From an uncultured Paracoccaceae bacterium (lineage in GTDB: Bacteria; Pseudomonadota; Alphaproteobacteria; Rhodobacterales; Rhodobacteraceae): a stretch of 19,853 nucleotides of DNA. The stretch covers positions 1 to 19,853 of the forward strand of contig CALHST010000147.1 of NCBI GenBank assembly GCA_938038825.1, in the 5' to 3' direction. Below are positions 13,655 to 19,853 of this stretch, piece by piece. Under the pieces are notes generated by a model. The model did no database searches. It was not told the DNA's origin and worked only from the letters and a program-made list of their open reading frames with translations. The stretch's first letter is position 1. The number at the start of each line of letters is the position of its first letter. The position numbers and the translations under genes were made by a program.

Positions 13655-15958
13655 ATGTCAGATACCAAAGATGACCCCAATATCAGCCAGCCTGAGTTAA
13701 GCGAACCGCTGCGGCGCGCGCTGGGTGATCGCTATCTGACCTATGCATTGTCCACAATTATGCACCGGGCGTTGCCGGATGCGCGGGATGGATTAAAGCC
13801 AGTTCATCGAAGAATCTTGTTTGCCATGCGCGAATTGCGCCTGTCCGCGACGGGTGGCTTCCGGAAATCTGCCAAGATTTCGGGCGACGTGATGGGGAAC
13901 TATCATCCGCATGGCGACGCGGCGATCTATGATGCGATGGCGCGACTCGCACAGGATTTCAACGTGCGCTACCCGTTGGTGGACGGGCAGGGTAACTTCG
14001 GCAACATTGACGGAGACAACCCGGCGGCGTCACGTTACACCGAGGCGCGCCTGACCGTTGTGGCCGAGGCCTTGCTGGACGGGTTGAACGAGAATTCCGT
14101 CGATTACCGCGAAAATTATGACGGGACGCTGACCGAACCAGTTGTGCTGCCCGCCAAGTTCCCGAACTTGCTGGCCAACGGGTCAAGCGGGATCGCAGTG
14201 GGGATGGCGACAAACATTCCGCCCCACAACATTGCCGAGCTGATCGACGCCTGTTTGCATCTGATCAAAGTACCAGATGCGCGCGACGACACTTTGTTGA
14301 ACTTTGTGCCGGGCCCCGACTTCCCAACCGGGGGCGTTATTGTTGAGCCAGAAGACAACATTGCGCAGGCTTATCGGACAGGCAAAGGCGGCTTCCGCCT
14401 GCGCTGCCGTTACGAGGTCGAGGATCTGGGGCGGGGCCAGTGGCAGATCATTGTCACCGAGATCCCCTATCAAGTTCAGAAATCCAAGCTGATCGAAAAG
14501 ATCGCGGAAGTCATTCAGAACAAAAAGATCCCGATCTTGGGTGATGTGCGTGATGAAAGTGCGGACGATATCCGTCTTGTGCTGGAGCCTAAATCCAAGA
14601 ACGTGGACCCGGATGTTTTGATGGGCATGCTCTATCGCCATTCGGATCTGGAAGTGCGCTTTTCGATGAACATGAATGTGTTGATTGATGGTGTCACGCC
14701 AAAGGTGTGCTCTCTCAAAGAGGTGCTGCGCGCGTTCCTTGATTTCCGCCGCGAAGTTCTGATCCGCCGATCACAACACCGGATGGAAAAGATTGATCAC
14801 CGGTTAGAGGTTTTGGAAGGCTTTATCATCGCCTTCCTGAATCTGGATCGCGTGATCGACATTATCCGGTACGACGATGATCCCAAAGCCGCGCTGATGC
14901 GCGAGGATTGGGGCAAGGATCATAAACGTGCAGACGACGAACATGATTATGTGTCGCCAGCACGGGGAGAGGGCGAACTAAGCGACGTTCAAGCTGACGC
15001 TATTTTGAATATGCGTCTGCGGTCCTTGCGCCGTTTGGAAGAGCTTGAATTGCTGCGCGAACAAGAAGCATTGATGGCCGAACGCGCGGGTCTGGAAGAC
15101 TTGTTGGACAGTGTTGATCTGCAATGGACAAAAATTTCTGAAGAATTGAAAGAGGTCAAAAAGGACTTTGGCAAAAAGTACGCGGGTGGTGCACGCCGCA
15201 CAACTTTTGCCGAAGCCGGGGAAGTGGAAGACGTCCCGATCGAGGCCATGATTGAACGCGAGCCGATCACAGTTGTGTGCAGTCAGATGGGCTGGGTGCG
15301 TGCCATGACTGGCCATATTGATTTGACCCGTGAATTGAAATTCAAGGACGGTGATGGTCCGCGTTTTATCTTCCATGCGGAAACCACGGACCGGTTGCTG
15401 GTGTTCGGTTCCAATGGGCGGTTCTATACGGTCAGTGCATCGAATTTGCCGGGTGGGCGCGGCATGGGCGAGCCACTGCGTTTGATGGTGGATTTGCCCA
15501 ACGAAGCTGAAATCATTGACATTTTCATTCACCAGCCTGACCGAAAGCTTCTTGTTGCTTCCTCGGCGGGGGATGGATTTATCGTGCCGGAACAAGACGT
15601 GATTGCACAGACGCGGACAGGCAAGCAGGTGCTGAATGTGCGTGGCGACGTACGGGCCAAGATATGCAAACCTGTATCGGGGGACGCGGTCGCGGTTGTT
15701 GGCGAAAACCGGAAAGTTCTTGTCTTCCCATTAGACGAGTTACCCGAAATGGGCCGTGGCAAAGGCGTGCGTCTGCAGAAGTACAAAGACGGTGGTCTTA
15801 GCGATGTGACCACGTTTACTCTTGCGGATGGCCTTACTTGGCTGGACCCAGCGGGCCGGACACGCACAGAAACCGAACTGGCAGAGTGGAGCGGGAAACG
15901 CGCCAGCGCGGGTCGCATGGCACCACGGGGTTTTCCAAGGGATAACACATTTACGTAA
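13655..15958 (+). CDS. parC: DNA topoisomerase IV subunit A
   Basis: Decatenates daughter chromosomes together with ParE. The N-terminal winged-helix domain has the quinolone-region segment HPHGDAAIYDAMA (84-96) and catalytic Tyr128 in ASRYTEARL. These are followed by the tower and coiled-coil domains (with SDVQADAILNMRLRSLRRLE) and a C-terminal beta-propeller domain including LPGGRGMGEP. The 767 residues match ParC rather than GyrA, which is usually longer and has a full GyrA box. Ala89 and Asp93 occupy the positions of E. coli Ser80 and Glu84. The start at 13655 is the second of two ATGs; the first, at 13651, is out of frame. No clear Shine-Dalgarno precedes it. Confidence 0.96.
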   Translation: MSDTKDDPNISQPELSEPLRRALGDRYLTYALSTIMHRALPDARDGLKPVHRRILFAMRELRLSATGGFRKSAKISGDVMGNYHPHGDAAIYDAMARLAQDFNVRYPLVDGQGNFGNIDGDNPAASRYTEARLTVVAEALLDGLNENSVDYRENYDGTLTEPVVLPAKFPNLLANGSSGIAVGMATNIPPHNIAELIDACLHLIKVPDARDDTLLNFVPGPDFPTGGVIVEPEDNIAQAYRTGKGGFRLRCRYEVEDLGRGQWQIIVTEIPYQVQKSKLIEKIAEVIQNKKIPILGDVRDESADDIRLVLEPKSKNVDPDVLMGMLYRHSDLEVRFSMNMNVLIDGVTPKVCSLKEVLRAFLDFRREVLIRRSQHRMEKIDHRLEVLEGFIIAFLNLDRVIDIIRYDDDPKAALMREDWGKDHKRADDEHDYVSPARGEGELSDVQADAILNMRLRSLRRLEELELLREQEALMAERAGLEDLLDSVDLQWTKISEELKEVKKDFGKKYAGGARRTTFAEAGEVEDVPIEAMIEREPITVVCSQMGWVRAMTGHIDLTRELKFKDGDGPRFIFHAETTDRLLVFGSNGRFYTVSASNLPGGRGMGEPLRLMVDLPNEAEIIDIFIHQPDRKLLVASSAGDGFIVPEQDVIAQTRTGKQVLNVRGDVRAKICKPVSGDAVAVVGENRKVLVFPLDELPEMGRGKGVRLQKYKDGGLSDVTTFTLADGLTWLDPAGRTRTETELAEWSGKRASAGRMAPRGFPRDNTFT

Positions 15959-16016
15959 AGCCGAAATCCGCTTACTGTCCGTTGCATTAAAACGAAAATG
16001 ACAGATTGAGTGAGAT

Positions 16017-17216
16017 ATGACAGCCAGCATACCGGGACATTATCACGGCAAAGGTAGTCCGCTTTTTGCGCTTTATTTAAAAACAGCTGTTCTGACCATT
16101 TTGACATTGGGGATTTACCGTTTCTGGGGAAAAACCCGAATTCGGAAATACATTTGGTCAGCCACCTCTGGTAACAACGACAGCTTTGAATACACAGGTA
16201 CGGGGCTGGAAAAGTTCCTGGGGTTCTTGATCGCCATCGTTGTTTTGGCGATTTACCTTGGGATTGTTCAGATGATCCTGTTCTATTTTGGACTTGCGGT
16301 GTTTGGCGAACCTCAGTCAGATATTGAAGCGCTGGCCCAACTTGCTGGTATCTACATTACTGTATTTGCGGCCGTTCCGTTGTTTCTGTTCGCCCAGTAT
16401 CGTGCGCGGCGGTATCGCATGGCAAGAACGCGTTGGCGGGGTCTTCGGTTTGGTATGGAGACTGGCGCATGGGGATACGTTTTGCGTGCAATCGGGCACT
16501 ACCTTTTGACCTTTTTGACGTTGGGTTTGTTGCTGCCGCGCCAAACGTTTTATCTTGAGAAATATATGACGGACCGTACTTGGTATGGTGACGCAAAATT
16601 TGTTCAAGTCGGGAAATGGACGGCGCTTTATCGTGGAATGAAGCATATCTTCATCGGGGTCGGTCTTATGATCGTTGGGCTCGCGATCACAGCGTTCACC
16701 CAATCTCCCGCTCCCATTCTTATCTTTGGTATCGTGGGCTATTTTTGGGCTTTGATCGGCTTGGTTTCTTATCGGATTTTTTCGTTAAACTATCTCACGC
16801 GGCATAAAGTATTGGATAAAGAAGTCTCGTTCACCTCTGATGCCAGCACAGCCGAAGTTGTGGGGATATATATCGTGGGGTCATTGGCAATCGCGGTGCT
16901 TGGTGCGATCCTTGGGTATATCGCAACCACAGTTGTGGCGGGTGCGCTTGCGGGATTGGGCACGGTTGCTTTCGAAGACTTATCGAACATAAATTTCGTT
17001 GTGTTTTTGGTCCCGGTGTTAAGTTACATCATTTTCTTTCTGTTATTCGGCGGTCTTTTTCTTGTTCTCATTACCCAAAAAGTCATAGCGCATGTGGTGT
17101 CGAACGTCACAGTGTTGAACGCAGATCATCTTGACACAATTCGCCAACGGGCCGCCGACAAAGGGGCTGACGCCGAAGGCTTTGCGGACGCGCTCGATGT
17201 TGGGGCTGCTGTATGA
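16017..17216 (+). CDS. DUF898 (YjgN-like) polytopic membrane protein
   Basis: A 399-residue inner-membrane protein with seven or eight hydrophobic segments (approximately 17-36, 66-95, 107-127, 153-172, 212-230, 233-254, 279-310, 325-355). The DUF898 unit appears twice: LTLGIYRFWGKTRIRKYIW near residues 29-47 and LTLGLLLPRQTFYLEKYM near 165-182, each followed by a T/G and aromatic-rich strand. Biochemical function is unknown. The ATG at 16017 is preceded by GAGTGAGAT, with a close GAG ribosome-binding site. The last codon and stop overlap the M48 peptidase start (ATGA), so the pair is translationally coupled. Confidence 0.9.
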   Translation: MTASIPGHYHGKGSPLFALYLKTAVLTILTLGIYRFWGKTRIRKYIWSATSGNNDSFEYTGTGLEKFLGFLIAIVVLAIYLGIVQMILFYFGLAVFGEPQSDIEALAQLAGIYITVFAAVPLFLFAQYRARRYRMARTRWRGLRFGMETGAWGYVLRAIGHYLLTFLTLGLLLPRQTFYLEKYMTDRTWYGDAKFVQVGKWTALYRGMKHIFIGVGLMIVGLAITAFTQSPAPILIFGIVGYFWALIGLVSYRIFSLNYLTRHKVLDKEVSFTSDASTAEVVGIYIVGSLAIAVLGAILGYIATTVVAGALAGLGTVAFEDLSNINFVVFLVPVLSYIIFFLLFGGLFLVLITQKVIAHVVSNVTVLNADHLDTIRQRAADKGADAEGFADALDVGAAV

Positions 17217-18346
17217 GTGCGTGTTCTGGCCGGTATTTCGGTGGCGAAACCGGCCAGCGTTTGACCGTTCAGGTCGATGCGTTTGTGAATGGAACGACCC
17301 TTGTCATAGCGCACGAAGATCTTCCAAACGGGCGTCTGTCATGGCCATTTAGCGAATTGCGCGCTCTGTCTGATGGCGCACGCAAAGATCAACTCACCCT
17401 GACGCTGCGTGCGGATACATCTGACGACAGCGCATTGGTTGAAACTGCACGCCTTACGATCGACGATGACCCAACAATCGCCGTTTTGCGTCGGCATTGC
17501 CCAAATCTGACCAAACGTGATGTCGGCAAAGGCACTGTTTGGAAAGTGGTGTCCAGATCCGCCATGGCGTTATCTGCCGTTGCGGTAATGATCTTTGTGA
17601 TTGTGCCTGCTTTGGCCGACACGATGGCGCGTCTCATCCCCATTGAACGGGAAGTGCGATGGGGCAAGGCCGTCGTGGCACAAATTGAACGCGCATTTGG
17701 GGCCACGGAACTTGGCGCATTGCATTGTGAAAACCCAGAAGGTCTTGCGGTACTTGATGCAATGGTCACGCGTCTGACATCCGGCGCTGATGTCGTGTAT
17801 GATTTGAATGTTCAGGTTTTTAACCACCCAATGGTCAACGCATTTGCCGCACCGGGTGGGCAGGTGGTGATCATGCGCGGCTTGCTAGACAAGGCATCGT
17901 CTGCGGAAGAGGTCGCGGGCGTTCTTGCGCATGAAATTGGTCATGTCGAAAGCCGGGATGTGACGCGTAACGGTTTGCGCGCGGCAGGATCCGCGGGCCT
18001 TTTATCGCTTGTGTTTGGTGACTTTGCAGGTGGCACCGTGGCCGTTTTAGTCGCGGAAGCGGCGTTGAACGCGTCTTATACCCGCGAGGCAGAAGCCGAA
18101 GCGGATCGGTATGCGCATAGAATGTTAGAGACTGCACAGGTTAGCGCGCGGGGTTTGGCGACATTCTTTGATGTCCTCTCGAACGAGGAACGTGGACTAG
18201 AGATCCCAGAATACCTGTCCAGCCACCCAGCAACAGAAGGGCGCGCGGAAGCCGCAAAACGTGTTGCACAAGTGCAGGGGAGCACGCGCCCGATTTTGAC
18301 CGAAAAAGAATGGTCTGCTTTGAAAGGGATTTGCAAAAAAGCATAA
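17213..18346 (+). CDS. M48 family zinc metallopeptidase, membrane-anchored
   Basis: Predicted zinc protease of the HtpX/Ste24/BepA clan. The metal site is HEIGH (H240, E241, H244) with the third ligand in EAEAD (Glu294). It is preceded by the typical NAFAAPGGQVVIMRGLLD and followed by SSHPATEGR. An N-terminal domain of about 100 residues, shared with other DUF898-linked M48 proteins, precedes a single hydrophobic span at about 117-138, so the catalytic domain probably faces the periplasm. The 377-residue length is ordinary for this type. It overlaps the DUF898 gene by four bases. Partners and substrates are unknown; M48 proteins such as BepA act on outer-membrane protein assembly (known), and membrane-protein quality control is one possibility. 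Confidence 0.92.
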   Translation: MSACSGRYFGGETGQRLTVQVDAFVNGTTLVIAHEDLPNGRLSWPFSELRALSDGARKDQLTLTLRADTSDDSALVETARLTIDDDPTIAVLRRHCPNLTKRDVGKGTVWKVVSRSAMALSAVAVMIFVIVPALADTMARLIPIEREVRWGKAVVAQIERAFGATELGALHCENPEGLAVLDAMVTRLTSGADVVYDLNVQVFNHPMVNAFAAPGGQVVIMRGLLDKASSAEEVAGVLAHEIGHVESRDVTRNGLRAAGSAGLLSLVFGDFAGGTVAVLVAEAALNASYTREAEAEADRYAHRMLETAQVSARGLATFFDVLSNEERGLEIPEYLSSHPATEGRAEAAKRVAQVQGSTRPILTEKEWSALKGICKKA

Positions 18347-18424
18347 ACCCCGCCGTTGAGGGTCTTGAACGCGCGGCCCCCATTCCGGCCGATCACTCTT
18401 GTCGAAAAGGTGTACGCTGGCCAT

Positions 18425-18441
18425 TGTGCAGTGATTGCACA
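18425..18441. promoter_or_regulatory. 17-bp inverted repeat upstream of the lipoprotein gene
   Basis: TGTGCA-GTGAT-TGCACA is a perfect 6-bp inverted repeat with a 5-bp spacer, 57 bp before the lipoprotein start codon. It has no following T-run, so an operator is likelier than a terminator. The cognate regulator is unknown. The rest of the gap 18347-18498 shows no clear promoter. Confidence 0.4.
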
Positions 18442-18498
18442 CACGGCTTCAGTCATGTAGCAATTCGAAAACGGGCAATCGCAGAAGGTCTTGGAAGA

Positions 18499-19140
18499 AT
18501 GGTGCGTGGTTTAGTTGGTGTTCTTGCTTTTGTGGCTTTGGCTGCGTGCAGCACAGATGGTCGCAAAGATCTGGAAGAACCCGCAGTGCCGTTGGGCCAA
18601 TTTAACCTTGGTCATAACGTTGTCATCGCCGACAAAGCCGTCAAAGGTCCGCTAAGCCGCGACATGAGCAAGGAAGACCTTTCAGCGGCTTTGCAAACGG
18701 CGATCGCAGACCGATTTGATCGCTATGATGGCGACAAGCTTTATCATTTTGGTATCAGCGTCGAAGGCTATGTATTGGCCGCCCCGGGCATTCCGTTGGT
18801 GTTTTCTCCGAAATCTGTGATGATTATCAACGTCACCGTTTGGGACGATGCAGCTGGTACTAAGCTGAACGAAAAACCCAAGCAGATGACCATCTTCGAA
18901 AGCTTGTCGGGCGAAACTGTGGTCAGTTCGGGCTTGACCCAATCCAAAGAAAAGCAGTTGGAAAACTTGACGATTAATGCGGCAAAGCAAATCGAAAAGT
19001 TCCTTGTCCGGCAGCAAAAGGAAGAGGGTTGGTTTCTGACCCCTACTTCGGAAAATGGCGAAACGTTGACCGGGCCATCTGTTGACGGTGCTGCGTCTGA
19101 TGCGCTGGAAGATGCGGCCGCTGTATTAGAAGACGCATAA
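18499..19140 (+). CDS. Putative lipoprotein of unknown function
   Basis: The 213-residue product has a lipoprotein signal peptide: a short basic N-terminus (MVRG), a hydrophobic core and lipobox LAAC with Cys17 as the lipidation site. The mature part includes a predicted alpha/beta core (DRFDRYDGDKLYHFGISVEG; PKSVMIINVTVWDD), a charged helix (NAAKQIEKFLVRQQKEEGW) and an acidic alanine-rich tail. I do not recognise a characterised family. The ATG at 18499 starts the signal peptide; the open frame reaches upstream to 18310, into the M48 gene, but that part has no signal sequence. The ribosome-binding site GGAAG lies immediately upstream. It sits 152 bp after the M48 gene. Confidence 0.85.
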   Translation: MVRGLVGVLAFVALAACSTDGRKDLEEPAVPLGQFNLGHNVVIADKAVKGPLSRDMSKEDLSAALQTAIADRFDRYDGDKLYHFGISVEGYVLAAPGIPLVFSPKSVMIINVTVWDDAAGTKLNEKPKQMTIFESLSGETVVSSGLTQSKEKQLENLTINAAKQIEKFLVRQQKEEGWFLTPTSENGETLTGPSVDGAASDALEDAAAVLEDA

Positions 19141-19245
19141 GCTGCGTCATCTCAACGCTTGATTTTTTTGCCTGTTCGCAATATCAGCCGCGCGGAGTGA
19201 ATCCGGGTCGCGCGAGACCCCATAACCAAAGGGCGCCTGAAGGAC
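19141..19245 (+). promoter_or_regulatory. tuf upstream leader
   Basis: This short gap contains a T-run (19163-19169) after a weak stem, and the possible promoter elements TTGATT (19159-19164) and TATCAG (19182-19187) with 17-bp spacing. The GC-rich palindromes CCGCGCGG (19188-19195) and TCGCGCGA (19208-19215) lie before the gene. The second is enclosed by GGGTC (19205-19209) and GACCC (19216-19220), which can form a hairpin. AAGGA at 19240-19244 is the tuf ribosome-binding site, but it ends only one base from the ATG. Assignments other than the repeats are tentative. Confidence 0.35.
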
Positions 19246-19853
19246 ATGGCAAAGGAAAAGTTTGAACGTAATAAGCCGCACGTCAACATCGGCACAATTG
19301 GCCACGTTGACCACGGTAAGACGACACTGACAGCGGCGATCACGAAGTACTTTGGTGATTTCCAAGCGTATGACGCGATTGACGGCGCGCCAGAAGAAAA
19401 AGCACGTGGGATCACGATCTCTACGGCGCACGTTGAGTATGAGACTGAAACACGTCACTACGCTCACGTTGACTGCCCAGGCCACGCTGACTACGTGAAA
19501 AACATGATCACAGGTGCGGCGCAAATGGACGGCGCGATCTTGGTTGTGAACGCAGCCGACGGCCCAATGCCACAGACCCGCGAGCACATCTTGCTCGGCC
19601 GTCAGGTTGGCATCCCGTACATGGTTGTTTACATGAACAAAGTTGATCAGGTTGACGACGAAGAGTTGCTCGAACTGGTTGAAATGGAAATCCGTGAGCT
19701 GCTGTCTTCTTACGAATATCCTGGCGACGACATCCCTGTGATCCCTGGTTCTGCGCTTGCAGCCATGGAAGGCCGTGATGACAACATCGGTGCAGATTCA
19801 ATCAAAGCTCTGATGGCTGCGGTTGACGACTACATCCCAACACCTGCACGTGC
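19246..19853 (+). CDS. tuf: Elongation factor Tu, 5' part (cut at window edge)
   Basis: GTPase that delivers aminoacyl-tRNA to the ribosome. The 202 complete codons cover the G domain: P-loop GHVDHGKT (19-26), switch I RGITIST (54-60), DCPGHADYV (76-84), NKVD (131-134) and GSAL. About half of the expected 391 or so residues are present. The gene is not preceded by rpsG-fusA, so this is probably the second of the two tuf copies that many proteobacteria carry, the one usually upstream of tRNA-Trp, secE and nusG. That neighbourhood would lie beyond the window. Confidence 0.98.
   Translation, partial: MAKEKFERNKPHVNIGTIGHVDHGKTTLTAAITKYFGDFQAYDAIDGAPEEKARGITISTAHVEYETETRHYAHVDCPGHADYVKNMITGAAQMDGAILVVNAADGPMPQTREHILLGRQVGIPYMVVYMNKVDQVDDEELLELVEMEIRELLSSYEYPGDDIPVIPGSALAAMEGRDDNIGADSIKALMAAVDDYIPTPAR

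Noticed and set aside
13651..13674. ATG at 13651 as the parC start
   Set aside because: It is out of frame and runs into a stop within eight codons; ATG 13655 opens the ParC frame.
19132..19169. Terminator after the lipoprotein gene
   Set aside because: The stem GACGCA-TAAGC-TGCGTC exists at 19132-19148, but the T-run (19163-19169) is 14 bases beyond it and the nearer stem TCAA-CGC-TTGA is too weak, so I do not call an intrinsic terminator.
19141..19245. tRNA gene ahead of tuf
   Set aside because: I looked for a cloverleaf and T-arm consensus because tRNA genes often flank tuf; none is present.
1..19853. Mobile elements, CRISPR arrays or a defence system
   Set aside because: No transposase, integrase, Cas, restriction or toxin-like product is encoded, there are no regularly spaced repeats, and all genes look like core chromosome.

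Overview
The window looks like core chromosome of a marine Rhodobacterales (Roseobacter group) alphaproteobacterium with moderate GC content. The evidence is gene content and order: pckA divergent from chvI-chvG, then short hprK, rapZ, EIIA-Man and HPr; a corrinoid adenosyltransferase upstream of etfBA with hbdA nearby; a DUF6473 gene; and a DUF898/M48 pair ahead of a tuf gene. The taxon is inferred from protein families and synteny, without a database search. I see no insertion sequence, prophage, CRISPR array, rRNA or tRNA.

Region 1 (1-7338) is a carbon and envelope signalling block. PEP carboxykinase is on the minus strand, cut at or very near its C-terminus. A 324-bp regulatory gap separates it from a plus-strand run: response regulator ChvI, sensor kinase ChvG, short HPr kinase/phosphorylase, RapZ, a mannose-type EIIA, HPr and a PlsC-like acyltransferase. 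No sugar permease is visible, so this looks like a regulatory phosphotransfer branch rather than a transporter. In Agrobacterium ChvG/ChvI are known to influence pckA, so the divergent layout makes functional sense. The gap holds two 15-16-bp direct repeats about two helical turns apart, two overlapping alternative hairpins and a 13-codon reading frame with a strong ribosome-binding site.

Region 2 (7352-13442) is mostly minus strand. Reading in the direction of transcription, it runs SH3-domain protein, short-chain dehydrogenase, small twin-membrane-span protein, PduO-type cobalamin adenosyltransferase, etfB and etfA, with hbdA further on. A plus-strand DUF6473 gene sits between hbdA and etfA and shares a bidirectional terminator with etfA. 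The electron-transfer flavoprotein and 3-hydroxybutyryl-CoA dehydrogenase fit acyl-CoA and polyhydroxybutyrate metabolism. The adenosyltransferase would supply coenzyme B12, for example to methylmalonyl- or ethylmalonyl-CoA mutases encoded elsewhere.

Region 3 (13655-19853) is plus strand: parC, a DUF898 membrane protein overlapping an M48 metallopeptidase by four bases, a small lipoprotein of unknown function, and the first 202 codons of tuf.

I found no clearly novel system. The most interesting points are the loss of the Walker A lysine in RapZ, the structured pckA/chvI intergenic region, the DUF898-M48 pair, and the adenosyltransferase/twin-membrane-span/ETF linkage.
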